From Pseudobacter ginsenosidimutans (GTDB taxonomy: Bacteria > Bacteroidota > Bacteroidia > Chitinophagales > Chitinophagaceae), in NCBI RefSeq assembly GCF_007970185.1, contig NZ_CP042431.1:4712001-4776000 (forward strand): a stretch of DNA of 64,000 nucleotides, in the 5' to 3' direction. The notes under the pieces are model-generated. The model ran no database searches. It was given only the letters and a program-made list of their open reading frames with translations, and had not been told where the DNA came from. The position numbers were made by a program, and so were the translations under genes. Positions 24,328 through 33,350 of the stretch are shown here, piece by piece (position 1 is the first letter of the stretch; each line of letters starts with the position of its first letter).

Positions 24328-25425
24328 GTGTCCCACGGTAAAGAACGTCACGAGAAAATCTGCTTAAACTGCAAGTCCGAACTTATTGGGAGATTCTGTC
24401 AAAACTGCGGCCAGGAAAATATCGAACCGCATGAGACAGTCTGGAGCCTGGTAAGTCATTTTTTTGCCGATATCACGCATTTCGACGGCAAATTCTTCAG
24501 CACTGTCCGTTATCTGATAACCCGTCCCGGGTTCCTGTCTAAAGAATATATCGCAGGCAGAAGGGCCAGTTACCTGCATCCGATCAGGATGTACGTTTTC
24601 ACTTCGGCATTGTTCTTCCTTATCTTCTTTTCCACTTTCCAGATCAAACGAGATGACTTCGATGGAAAAGTGACTGCCGTAATGCAGGGCACCAATAATC
24701 TGGACCTTGACAAAGCGGAAACGAAAATGCTGAAGAAAGCAAACACCGCCACAGATTCAGCGGATGTGAAAGCAGCATATGATGCCATCAGAAAAATGCG
24801 TGACCAGGTTTTGCTGAATCCCAAAAAACAGGGACTGAAATTCAAACCGGAAGGAGAGGGTTTCAATTTCGTGGATTCCGTATACCGGTCCAAAAAAGAC
24901 TACGATTCTGTACAGGCCTCACTTCCGGAGTCCGAAAGGGATGGATTTGTGATGAGAAAACTGCAGTACCGCAGAATTGAAGTACAGGAAAAATATCAGG
25001 GAGACAATAAGGCATATACAGTGGACGTGATGAACAAGTTCCTGCATATGTTCCCCTATCTGCTCTTTGTATCATTACCATTGTATGCATTGTTCCTGAA
25101 ATTACTGTACGCACGAAGGAAGCAGTTCCTGTATGTTGATCATGCACTCTTCCTGATCCATTTGTACATTTTTACATTCCTATTCCTGCTGGTACAGATC
25201 GCGTTGTTCAAGCTGTGGGAGGAATATGAATGGATCTGGCTGGGATGGCTGATCTTCCTGCAGTACCTCGCAGGTATTTACTACACGTATAAAGCGATGC
25301 GGAAGTTCTATGAACAGGGGAGAGGCAAGACCTTTGTAAAGTTCATGCTGCTCAATTTTCTATGTGGCATTTCCCTGGTACTTCTATTTGTTGCTTTCCT
25401 GTTCTTGTCATTATTTCGTACCTAA
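24328..25425 (+). CDS. DUF3667 membrane protein
   Basis: The start is GTG 24328. The product (365 aa) opens with a zinc ribbon (CLNCKSELIGRFCQNCGQ), then the DUF3667 core HFFADITHFDGKFFSTVRYLITRPGFLSKEYIAGRRASYLHPIR. A transmembrane helix follows (about 95-112), then a soluble insert of about 120 residues and four more membrane segments (about 225-365). The family is Bacteroidota-specific with unknown function. It ends 9 nt before the mazG gene, so these two and the kinase behind them form one operon. Confidence 0.9.
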   Translation: MSHGKERHEKICLNCKSELIGRFCQNCGQENIEPHETVWSLVSHFFADITHFDGKFFSTVRYLITRPGFLSKEYIAGRRASYLHPIRMYVFTSALFFLIFFSTFQIKRDDFDGKVTAVMQGTNNLDLDKAETKMLKKANTATDSADVKAAYDAIRKMRDQVLLNPKKQGLKFKPEGEGFNFVDSVYRSKKDYDSVQASLPESERDGFVMRKLQYRRIEVQEKYQGDNKAYTVDVMNKFLHMFPYLLFVSLPLYALFLKLLYARRKQFLYVDHALFLIHLYIFTFLFLLVQIALFKLWEEYEWIWLGWLIFLQYLAGIYYTYKAMRKFYEQGRGKTFVKFMLLNFLCGISLVLLFVAFLFLSLFRT

Positions 25426-25434
25426 ATTCATAGC

Positions 25435-26217
25435 ATGGAAAAGGAACCTGTTGCATTAGCATTCATGAGGCTGGTGAATATCATGGACGATCTCAGGGTG
25501 AAATGTCCCTGGGACAGGAAGCAGACCGAACAGACCCTTCGCCAGATGACTATCGAAGAAACCTATGAACTGGCCGATGCTATTACAGACAAAGACTGGA
25601 AAGGCATCAAAGAGGAGATAGGAGACCTGATGCTGCATATGGTGTTCTATGCCAGGATCGGCGCAGAACAGAACCAGTTCACCCTGGAAGAAGCGCTCAA
25701 TGGTATTTGTGAAAAACTGATCAGCCGCCATCCCCATATCTACGGCGATATCACCGTAAAAGACGAGGAAGAAGTAAAACAGAACTGGGAGAAACTGAAG
25801 CTCAAAGAAGGAAAGAAGTCTGTTTTCAGCGGAGTGCCCGTTTCGCTTCCCGCTGTGGTGAAAGCCACCCGGATCCAGGAAAAAGCCAAACAGGTGGGCT
25901 TTGAATGGGATAACAAAGAACAGGTCTGGGAAAAAGTGGAAGAAGAAACGGCAGAGCTGAAAGAGGCCCTGGCGCTGGACGATCAGGGTAAGATGGAGGA
26001 GGAATTCGGCGACCTCCTGTTCAGTCTTATCAATTACGCACGGTTTTTGCGGATAGATGCCGAAAATGCGCTGGAAAGGACCAATAAGAAGTTCATGGCG
26101 CGTTTCACCAAAATGGAAGCCATAGCCATGGAGCAGGGAAAAAGCCTTAATGAAATGTCCCTGGCTGAAATGGATGCCATCTGGGACCTCATTAAAAAAC
26201 AAAATCGCGGCATTTGA
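25435..26217 (+). CDS. mazG: Nucleoside triphosphate pyrophosphohydrolase MazG
   Basis: The 260-aa enzyme has two tandem MazG halves, as in the E. coli protein. The first half has CPWDRKQTEQTLRQMTIEETYELADAI and EEIGDLMLHMVFYARIG, giving the EExxE...ExxD metal-binding pattern. The second half has EKVEEETAELKEAL and EEEFGDLLFSLINYARFL. It hydrolyses dNTPs and NTPs to monophosphates and so cleans the pool. In some bacteria it modulates (p)ppGpp stress signalling. All metal-binding Glu/Asp residues are visible. The stop codon overlaps the start of the histidine kinase gene (TTGA). Confidence 0.95.
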   Translation: MEKEPVALAFMRLVNIMDDLRVKCPWDRKQTEQTLRQMTIEETYELADAITDKDWKGIKEEIGDLMLHMVFYARIGAEQNQFTLEEALNGICEKLISRHPHIYGDITVKDEEEVKQNWEKLKLKEGKKSVFSGVPVSLPAVVKATRIQEKAKQVGFEWDNKEQVWEKVEEETAELKEALALDDQGKMEEEFGDLLFSLINYARFLRIDAENALERTNKKFMARFTKMEAIAMEQGKSLNEMSLAEMDAIWDLIKKQNRGI

Positions 26218-29200
26218 AGCAACTGGTAAGCAACTGGCTATTAAAGAATGTATACCTGCTGGCGGCCATCGCACTCTTTGCCGCGGCTTTCATCCTCAAT
26301 AAATATGTGATCGATAATACGGCGGCCCGCTACTATGCCCGCCAGATCGAAAAGAAAATTCAGGAAAAAGAGAAAGATTTCAATAAGCTCATAGCCGATG
26401 TGCACCTCCTCAGTTCACTCGCGGACCGCGCTTATACAGAAGATACCCTTCAAACGGTGCTGGATACCCGAAAAGGTTATGGTATTTTCATCTTCCGCCG
26501 CGAAGCATTCGTTGAACCACAACTCAAATTCTGGAATACGCAAATAGCTGTTCCGCCCGCCGTTCCCCAGCATAAAGACACAACGCTGGTGGTTCGCCTC
26601 AACAATGGCGTGTATATCCATGTGGTGAAACTGATGAAGCTGGACGATGGTAAGAATTATTCAGTAGAAGCGCTGATCCCTGTATTGTACAAATATTTTG
26701 TAGAAAACGAAAACCTGCGCAAGGAATTTGCCGATGCACCCGATGCTGTTCGCAGAGTGGATATAGCCAATTCCATTACCGAATTCCCGGTGAGTGATCT
26801 CAATGGACAAGTATTGCTCTACCTGCAACGCATCAGCGTACATCAGCTGGAACACAGCAACTGGAGCATCGCATTGGTAGCCATCGGTTTCTTTTTCCTC
26901 TTTCTCTACCTGCACCAGCTGGCCGACCGTGTGCGTGAAATGTATGGGCTCTGGTATGGTGTACTGTTCCTTATCGGCTCCATTGTGTTGCTTCGGTTAG
27001 GCACTTACTATTTCCCGGATGTACTGGACCTCCGGCAGTTCGAGCTCTTTGACCCGGCTATCTACGGATCAAGTTTTGTATTGAGCTCCCTGGGCGACCT
27101 GCTGATCAACTCTTTGCTCTTTACCTGGATCATCGTGTTCATCAACCGCCGGTTCGATACATCGCGCATCCATCCGTATAGCGAGCCCTGGAAGAACTGG
27201 CTACTGCTCTGCGTGATCCTTACAGCACAAGTGATCTTCACCTTTACTTTCGCAGGCATTGTACAGAGCCTGGTTGCCGATGCGCAGATCTCTTTCAACG
27301 TAACCAATTTCTTCAGTCTTACACAATACAGCTTCATCGGGTTTGTGATCCTCGCCACACTGGCCCTGAGCTTTTTCTTTTTATCCCAGATCCTGCTCAC
27401 TATCGCGGGACGACTGGTAGGCGACAGAAACTATATCACTTTTATCATTACCGGTTTTATAGGATTGCTGCTGCTCAGTTTCAACCGTAACAATTCCATC
27501 GTGGAGCTGAATCTGTTTGTGCTGCCCTGGCTGGTGGTATTTGTGTGGCTGATGCAACTGAAGATCTTCGCCGGACTCAACCTCAGGCTGAATATTTCAG
27601 AAGTATTGTTCTGGCTCGCTATCTTTTCATCGTCGATCTCCGCTGTGATCATTTTTGAAAACAGGAAGATCGAATTTGAACAGCGCAAGCGATTTGCAGA
27701 AAAGCTCACGATGCAGGCCGACCCCTCCGGTGAAAGACTGCTGAGCATCGCCATGGCCTATCTCGATAACAATTTCCTGGCCCCGAACTTCCATCGTTTT
27801 GAAGACCGGCAGAGCAATGCAATGTTGAAGGACAGTATCGTGAAAACCAATTTCACAGCCTATCTCAACAAGTACGATACCAAGGTATATACTTTCAATA
27901 AAGAGACTGCGCCGCTATTCAATTCAGACCCCGGCTCCTTCGATACGCTCAATACTATTTTCCGGATCCAGGGTAAGCCTACGTCCATTCCCGATATGGC
28001 TTATTTTGAACGAAGCTTCGACAAGTATTCCTATATCTTCCGCAAGGAAGTGCGCGATGCGAACGACAGCACTATCGGTTATTTCTTCATCCTCTCCGAC
28101 CCAAAAAGATATAAGAGCGATGCATTGATCCCGGAACTGTTCAAGCAATCCAGGGAACTGGTGCCGGAATACAGCACAGTGTATTCTTATGGTATCTATG
28201 ACTCGCTGCGGCTGGTGAATCATTACAACGACTATCCATTCCCGACAGAACTGCAACCCGGTCAGATCTCGCGCGATGAGTTCCGGGTAGTGAGTCGCGG
28301 CGACTATGAAGAGCTCTGGTATCGCGGCCTGCCAGACAAGGTAGTGGTGATTGCGCAGAAGAACAGTTCCTTCATGGAAGCGATCACACTGTTTGCCTAC
28401 CTGTTCAGTACCTTCCTTTTCCTGATGGCTTCCTATCGTCTGGTGAGCCTGCTGATCAAGAGCCGCCTGCAATGGTCAGCTATCAAACAAAGCTGGCAGC
28501 TCAGCATCCGTTCACAGATCCATAGCACCATCATCAGTGTGAGCCTGCTCTCCTTTGTGGTGATCGGTATCGCTACCATCCTGTTCTTTGTGAACAGGTA
28601 TCATCGTAATAACCAGGACAGGCTTTCACGCGCCATCCAGATCATGGGCAATGAAGTAAAGAAGAAGATCGTGGACCATGCCATCTTCAACGACGGTGTA
28701 ATGCTGTACGAGCCCGGCTTCAATGATGAGATGAAAGACCTCATGGGAGAGATCTCCGAGATCCATGGCACCGATGTAAACCTATACGATACACTCGGCG
28801 ATCTTAAAGTGAGCTCGCATGCCGATATATACTACCGGGGAGTATTGAGCGAAAAAATGAACCCACTGGCTTACTTCAGGCTCAATAACCTGCATCAGGT
28901 GCAGGCTGTAACGGATGAGCAGGTAGGCAAGATCAATTACCTGAGTATTTACAGCCCCGTACGTGATGAATCGGGAAATGCCGTGGCTTATCTCAATATC
29001 CCGTCTTACAGCACACAGGGTGAGCTTAAACAGGAGATCTCCAATTTCCTGGTGACCATCATTACACTGAATGCTTTTATCTTCCTCATATCCGGCGCTA
29101 TCGCGGTGTTCATCACCAACCGGATCACATCGAGCTTCACCATCATCACCCAGAAGATGCGTGATATCAACCTGCGCCAGGTGAACCAGGAGATCGAATG

Positions 29201-29864
29201 GAAACGCAACGATGAGATCGGTGTACTGGTGAAGGAATACAACAAGATGGTGCAGAAACTGGAAGAGAGCGCCGATGCACTCGCGAAGAGCGAACGTGAA
29301 GGCGCCTGGAGACAAATGGCAAGACAAGTGGCGCACGAGATCAAAAACCCGCTCACGCCCATGAAGCTGAGCATCCAGTACCTGCAGAAAGCCATCGACA
29401 ATAATTCCCCTGATGTAAAAACCATGACGGGCAATGTGGCCCGCACACTGATTGAACAGATCGATCACCTGAGCAAGATCGCGTCCGACTTCTCGCAGTT
29501 TGCCAATATCGGCAATCCGAGAAATGAAGTGTTCGACCTGCATGAACTTTTATATTCTTTATCTTCTCTCTATACTGCTACAGAAAACCTGGATTTTGCC
29601 TGGGAACCTGTATCGTCCAAAGTGATGGTGTTTGCAGATAAAACGCAACTCAACCGCTTGTTCACGAACCTGATGCAGAATGCGCTGGAAGCCGCTTCCA
29701 GTCATGATCTTCGGATCGTTCGCATGCACGAGGAACTGGAGGACGATCATATCATCGTGAGTATTTCCGATAATGGCGAAGGCATTCCTGAACAAACCAG
29801 GTCAAAATTTTCACACCTAATTTTACTACGAAATCTTCCGGAACTGGCCTGGGGCTTGCCATGA
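26214..29864 (+). CDS. Large NtrY-like membrane histidine kinase, 3' end broken by two frameshifts
   Basis: The TTG start overlaps the mazG stop (TTGA), so translation is probably coupled. The 1216 residues hold an N-terminal TM with an extracytoplasmic region, a membrane block of several helices (about 220-450), a second sensor region, a TM near 960, then HAMP (NRITSSFTIITQKMRDINLRQ). The H-box has His1041 (QMARQVAHEIKNPLTPMKLSIQYL), followed by the N-box NLMQNALEAA and G1 SDNGEGIP. The expected continuation (IFTPNFTTKSSGTGLGLAMSKGIVEQ) lies in another frame. One base is missing near 29803-29811, and a second near 29884-29892. With both restored the protein would end at 29967. As read, it lacks the G2 box and is unlikely to be a working kinase. 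Confidence 0.88.
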   Translation: MKQLVSNWLLKNVYLLAAIALFAAAFILNKYVIDNTAARYYARQIEKKIQEKEKDFNKLIADVHLLSSLADRAYTEDTLQTVLDTRKGYGIFIFRREAFVEPQLKFWNTQIAVPPAVPQHKDTTLVVRLNNGVYIHVVKLMKLDDGKNYSVEALIPVLYKYFVENENLRKEFADAPDAVRRVDIANSITEFPVSDLNGQVLLYLQRISVHQLEHSNWSIALVAIGFFFLFLYLHQLADRVREMYGLWYGVLFLIGSIVLLRLGTYYFPDVLDLRQFELFDPAIYGSSFVLSSLGDLLINSLLFTWIIVFINRRFDTSRIHPYSEPWKNWLLLCVILTAQVIFTFTFAGIVQSLVADAQISFNVTNFFSLTQYSFIGFVILATLALSFFFLSQILLTIAGRLVGDRNYITFIITGFIGLLLLSFNRNNSIVELNLFVLPWLVVFVWLMQLKIFAGLNLRLNISEVLFWLAIFSSSISAVIIFENRKIEFEQRKRFAEKLTMQADPSGERLLSIAMAYLDNNFLAPNFHRFEDRQSNAMLKDSIVKTNFTAYLNKYDTKVYTFNKETAPLFNSDPGSFDTLNTIFRIQGKPTSIPDMAYFERSFDKYSYIFRKEVRDANDSTIGYFFILSDPKRYKSDALIPELFKQSRELVPEYSTVYSYGIYDSLRLVNHYNDYPFPTELQPGQISRDEFRVVSRGDYEELWYRGLPDKVVVIAQKNSSFMEAITLFAYLFSTFLFLMASYRLVSLLIKSRLQWSAIKQSWQLSIRSQIHSTIISVSLLSFVVIGIATILFFVNRYHRNNQDRLSRAIQIMGNEVKKKIVDHAIFNDGVMLYEPGFNDEMKDLMGEISEIHGTDVNLYDTLGDLKVSSHADIYYRGVLSEKMNPLAYFRLNNLHQVQAVTDEQVGKINYLSIYSPVRDESGNAVAYLNIPSYSTQGELKQEISNFLVTIITLNAFIFLISGAIAVFITNRITSSFTIITQKMRDINLRQVNQEIEWKRNDEIGVLVKEYNKMVQKLEESADALAKSEREGAWRQMARQVAHEIKNPLTPMKLSIQYLQKAIDNNSPDVKTMTGNVARTLIEQIDHLSKIASDFSQFANIGNPRNEVFDLHELLYSLSSLYTATENLDFAWEPVSSKVMVFADKTQLNRLFTNLMQNALEAASSHDLRIVRMHEELEDDHIIVSISDNGEGIPEQTRSKFSHLILLRNLPELAWGLP

Positions 29865-29977
29865 GCAAAGGCATCGTTGAACAGGCGAGGGGGAGATCTG
29901 GTTCAGCACTGTTGAAGGCGAAGGAACAGTGTTTTTTGTGAAGCTGCCGGTGTTGAGGACGTCCTGAGGTTGCTATC

Positions 29978-30122
29978 GCAAAGGGATATGCGCAATACTG
30001 GCTGTGAAACAAACCAGCGCAGTTGGATTTTATTTGGGCTTTTGTTGGACGGTGGGCGGTAGTGCAGGAATGGGCTTTGGAGCTTTTGTTTCGAAGGCCA
30101 GTATTGCGTATATCCGCTTTGC
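29978..30122. repeat. Long imperfect inverted repeat (about 36-38 nt arms, 69-nt loop)
   Basis: The left arm 29978-30013 and right arm 30085-30122 are inverse copies of one sequence. A nearly exact 25-nt core (GCAAAG, GATAT, CGCAATACTGGC) has only two mismatches, and a GAAACAAA segment lies towards the loop. There is no T tract, so it is not an ordinary terminator. It sits 11 nt after the restored end of the kinase gene. It could be a REP- or MITE-type palindromic element. Confidence 0.7.
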
Positions 30123-30236
30123 TCAACCGCTGGAGGGCGGCAACTGGGGCGGCAGCTTTGAGGAACTCCGCTTGGCGCCTGCAACAGTGTTCACAGATCT
30201 TGGGAGAGAGGAGAGTGGGGGCGTCATTCCTGTGGA

Positions 30237-30683
30237 ATGGTAACATTACAGACTATGAAGTGTGGGGAATATGCGATACTTACGCTCGATGAAATTGAAA
30301 AGCCTTTGACTTATACGGGAACAAATACTTTTGATAGTAAAGGTTCGTTGACTGGTAATGGAATTTCTGTGCAGGGAAATAGACTGGCTGGTCAGGAAGT
30401 GCTGCAGGTTGTCTTTGATGCCGCATCGAAGGCAATGAAGGATTCACTGCCATTGCAGGAAATTTTGATCCTGGCCATGGAAGCAGGAGCAAAGGCAGGT
30501 GGCGATTAAAGATGCGGAGAACGAAAAGCTTCCAGCGCATTTCTTACAGTATGTAAACCAGATGATGTAGACAAACACTGGTTAAACCTGGTAGTGTATG
30601 GAACAGATGACAGGATCCATGCTGTTGATGAACAGCGCCGGAAGTATGATCAGTGGAAGATCAATAACAAAGCGGGTAATTGA
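30237..30683 (+). pseudogene. DUF1028 (Ntn-hydrolase-like) C-terminal remnant with in-frame stop
   Basis: One frame reads LTYTGTNTFDSKGSLTGNGISVQGNRLAGQEVLQVVFDAASKA, then LPLQEILILAMEAGAKAGGD. It then meets TAA (30507-30509) and continues in the same frame with RCGERKASSAFLTVCKPDDVD, then LNLVVYGTDDRIHAVDEQRRKYDQW to TGA 30681-30683. These are the conserved second half of DUF1028 proteins (VQGN..AG, EAGxxAGGDxR, LNLVVYG, HAVDELRRKYD). The N-terminal half with the nucleophile is gone, and the sequence upstream is the inverted repeat. It is a decayed gene fragment, and the preceding kinase is damaged too. Confidence 0.75.
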
Positions 30684-30706
30684 GCTTATATTTTTTTTCA
30701 GGGATA

Positions 30707-32389
30707 TTATAGGGCAAACTTTGTTTTTCTCGCTGCCAGGTAATTCTCCAGTTCCGTTCTACTGAAGCTGCTCAGGTTCATTTCTTTCGTCAATCCTCCT
30801 TTTTGTGCAGCCAGCACGCCAAACCTGCAATCAGCATAGCCGTCAATAGTATGCGCGTCGGGGTCTACCGAGAGTAATACATTCTGTTGCATGGCCGCAT
30901 TGATGAAACGCCAGTCGATGTCCAGCCTGCGAGGGTGTGCGTTGATCTCCAGCACCACCTGGTGTTCTGCACAGGCTTCGATGATCTGCTGGTGGTTAAC
31001 GGGGTAGCCAGGACGGCTGAGCAATAATCTTCCCGTCATATGTCCGAGGATAGTGGTGTAAGGATTTTTGATGGCGTTAAGGAGGCGCATCATTGCTTTC
31101 TCTTCCGTCATTTTAAGATTGGAGTGCACTGAAGCAATCACCAGGTCAAAAGTGGAAAGGATATTGTCTGCATAATCCAGGGAGCCATCGTTGAGGATAT
31201 CGCATTCGATGCTTTTGAAAATACGGAAGGGTGCGAGTTTGGCATTGAGCTCATCTATCTCCTGGTGCTGCGCGCGGATACGCTCTTCCGTTAGGCCGTT
31301 GGCATAGAAGGCGCTCTTGCTGTGGTCGCTGATCACGAGGTATTCATAGCTGAGCGCGATGCAGGCCCTGGCCATTTCTTCCAGTGTGTTGGAACCATCA
31401 CTCCATTTGCTATGGCTATGGATGATGCCTTTGATATCGGTTGGCTGGATCAACTGGCCATTGCCTGGGGAATGCAGGATTGCTGCGGTTTCCCGCAATG
31501 CCGGCTCGATCCAGGGAAGTTTCACTGATTCAAAGATGGCTTCTTCGGAAGCAAAGGTCTGTGTGGCAGATTCCAGTGCGCCGGGAAGGGATTGCCATGC
31601 CTGACTGAAATCTTCGCTGCTGCTGGTGCTGAAAAGCGTGGCAAAGAAATTGTCAGGCCTTGCCAGGTAGAATTTCAGCGGAATATTTTCGGCTCCTTTT
31701 ACGGTAAGTGTATTTTCTGTTGAGTTTACAGTGGAATAATTATTCGCTTCAAAGAACGGTTGCAGAACAGCGTTAGTGGCAGTGGTTACCCATGCCAGTT
31801 CATCGATGATCTCCAGTTGGCGGCGGAAGGAACCGGTATGCGCAAACTGTTGTTCCTGGAACTGGGCGGAGAGCAGTTGTTGTACATTCATCGCATAGGT
31901 TTCGATCTCCGCATAAAGATGACTGCCCTGGTTACGGAAATAAAATTCTATCGCATCCTGAACGTTCTTCTGTGTTTTCTCACCAAAACCTTTATAAAGG
32001 GTCAGACGGTTTTCGTTACAGGCATAGAGCAGCTCTCCAAGAGATTCGATCCCCATTTCCTTCCACACTGTAGCGATCTTTTTGGGACCGAGGCCCTTAA
32101 TGTTGAGCATCTCGATAACACCCGGAGGTGTTTTGGCGATGATCTCATGCAATACACTCAGCTCTCCTGTCTGCAGGATCTCGATGATCTTCTTTGCAGC
32201 GGAATCTCCGATGCCTTTTATGGAGCTCAGCTTATCTGCGGGTATATCTGACAGTTGTTGTGGCAATTTTTCGATGGTAAAGGCGGCAGTGGAATAGGAT
32301 TTTGCTTTGAAACTGTTCTCTCCATGGATGTCCATCAGTTTTGCAAGCAGGGAGAACTGGTCGGCGATATAGTAATTGTCGATTGTCAT
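30707..32389 (-). CDS. PolX-family protein: PHP phosphoesterase with degenerate polymerase site
   Basis: The start is ATG 32389 (MTIDNYYIADQFSLLAKLM, 560 aa). Longer readings would run across the histone-like gene. Residues about 1-155 are helix-hairpin-helix DNA-binding modules (IKGIGDSAAKKIIEI, IKGLGPKKIATVWKEMG). The Pol beta palm is at about 160-310. The C-terminal PHP domain has metal ligands His324/His326 (GIIHSHSKWSDG), DH355-356 and GHMTGRLLL. The usual catalytic DxD after GSxRR appears as ExA (GSFRRQLEIIDELAW), and the third Asp (VDLR) appears as IPLK, so DNA synthesis is doubtful. The PHP 3'-5' exonuclease ligands remain. It probably acts in base-excision or DNA-end processing. Confidence 0.88.
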   Translation of the reverse strand: MTIDNYYIADQFSLLAKLMDIHGENSFKAKSYSTAAFTIEKLPQQLSDIPADKLSSIKGIGDSAAKKIIEILQTGELSVLHEIIAKTPPGVIEMLNIKGLGPKKIATVWKEMGIESLGELLYACNENRLTLYKGFGEKTQKNVQDAIEFYFRNQGSHLYAEIETYAMNVQQLLSAQFQEQQFAHTGSFRRQLEIIDELAWVTTATNAVLQPFFEANNYSTVNSTENTLTVKGAENIPLKFYLARPDNFFATLFSTSSSEDFSQAWQSLPGALESATQTFASEEAIFESVKLPWIEPALRETAAILHSPGNGQLIQPTDIKGIIHSHSKWSDGSNTLEEMARACIALSYEYLVISDHSKSAFYANGLTEERIRAQHQEIDELNAKLAPFRIFKSIECDILNDGSLDYADNILSTFDLVIASVHSNLKMTEEKAMMRLLNAIKNPYTTILGHMTGRLLLSRPGYPVNHQQIIEACAEHQVVLEINAHPRRLDIDWRFINAAMQQNVLLSVDPDAHTIDGYADCRFGVLAAQKGGLTKEMNLSSFSRTELENYLAARKTKFAL

Positions 32390-32645
32390 GATGCAACAAA
32401 ATAATAAACGGAGATGGTACTCTGCTAAGTAGGAGAGGATAATGATGGAATGACGTGATTGGAATGCGAAGGTAGTGAGATCAATATTACTGCGTAACCG
32501 ATGCTGCGAATGCAGGGAATACAAGTGGGGGAATGGATTGATAAGGGTAGATGGTGAAGATGAGGTGGACCTGATCCGGACCGGAGGCCGGGAAGGAGTG
32601 GGCTGAAAGCCAGAACTAGCGCAGGTTTCAGGAGTATATACAAAG

Positions 32646-32673
32646 AAAAAGTCCCGAAGAAACTCCGGGACTT
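32646..32673 (-). terminator. Rho-independent terminator of the histone-like gene
   Basis: On the reverse strand the stem AGTCCCG/CGGGACT with a 9-nt loop is followed by TTTTTC. It lies 24 nt after the stop at 32697. Confidence 0.85.
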
Positions 32674-32696
32674 GATATGTTCTGCGTTCCAAAGGA

Positions 32697-32867
32697 TTAC
32701 TTAGCAGCCTTCTTTGCAGCTTTCTTAGCGGCTTTTTTAGGAGCAGCTTTCTTAGCGGCTTTCTTTGCAGCTTTCTTAGGTGCAGCTTTCTTTGCAGCTT
32801 TTTTAGGAGCAGCTTTCTTAGCGGCTTTCTTTGGAGCGGCTTTTTTTGCAGCTTTCTTAGTTGCCAT
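32697..32867 (-). CDS. Histone H1-like Lys/Ala/Pro-rich DNA-binding protein (56 aa)
   Basis: On the reverse strand ATG 32867 opens MATKKAAKKAAPKKAAKKAA and continues as KKAA/KKAAP units to AAK-stop. About 45% of residues are Lys and most of the rest Ala, with Pro at every second or third unit. This is the composition of histone H1 C-terminal tails and bacterial HctB/AlgP-like tails. It should bind DNA non-specifically and compact the nucleoid. The DNA is a near-tandem repeat (AAGAAAGCTGC and AAGAAAGCCGCT units), so length can vary by slippage. It has its own terminator and lies downstream of rpmA on the same strand, 116 nt away. Confidence 0.88.
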   Translation of the reverse strand: MATKKAAKKAAPKKAAKKAAPKKAAKKAAPKKAAKKAAKKAAPKKAAKKAAKKAAK

Positions 32868-32983
32868 GTTTTTGTGAATTTAACGGTTAGTAAATAGAAA
32901 CTTTCTAAGGTAAAAGTATAAACTAATTTCAAACCACCAAAAAAAATTTCACAAAAAATGACAAAAAAGCGCTATGGCATGTC

Positions 32984-33241
32984 CTAAGACATCGCTACAA
33001 CGCTCACTACAGTCTTATCTTCCTTCGTCTTTCTGAATTCTACAACACCGTCGCTAAGTGCGAAAAGTGTGAAGTCTTTACCAACACCAACATTTTTTCC
33101 AGGATGGTATTGAGTACCGCGTTGACGAACGATGATGTTACCGGAGATAGCAGGTTGACCACCGAAGATCTTAACGCCAAGGCGTTTGCTTTGTGAGTCA
33201 CGACCATTCTTTACGCTACCTTCCCCTTTTTTATGTGCCAT
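32984..33241 (-). CDS. rpmA: 50S ribosomal protein L27
   Basis: The 85-aa product [20 protein letters not shown], then LGVKIFGGQ and [19 protein letters not shown] is canonical L27. The N-terminus starts directly with AHKKG, so there is no Firmicutes-type cleavable extension. The N-terminal tail reaches the peptidyl-transferase centre. It forms the usual rplU-rpmA operon, about 109 nt behind rplU. Confidence 0.98.
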   Translation of the reverse strand: MAHKKGEGSVKNGRDSQSKRLGVKIFGGQPAISGNIIVRQRGTQYHPGKNVGVGKDFTLFALSDGVVEFRKTKEDKTVVSVVAMS

Positions 33242-33350
33242 GATAAAAGAGTTTGAGAATTTTTAAATCTGGATTGTCAGGAGCTTCAGGCTCATCACAA
33301 GGCTTGCTCATGTATTGCATGAACAACTCCGTGTGATAATCACCGTTGGC

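Noticed and set aside
26214-26216. Possibility that the TTG start of the kinase is an artefact
   Set aside because: The TTGA overlap with the mazG stop is a usual coupling pattern and the first transmembrane helix follows at once, so I kept it.
29752-30246. Reverse-strand open frame of 164 codons
   Set aside because: It is antisense to the kinase 3' end and the inverted repeat, and no domain is recognisable.
32677-32877. Forward-strand open frame rich in Ala and Phe
   Set aside because: It is the antisense shadow of the KKAA-repeat gene on the reverse strand.
32390-32932. N-terminal extension of the PolX reading frame with Lys/Leu-rich repeats
   Set aside because: It is an off-frame reading of the histone-like gene and the gap below it. 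PolX begins with its conserved helices at ATG 32389, and a terminator lies between.
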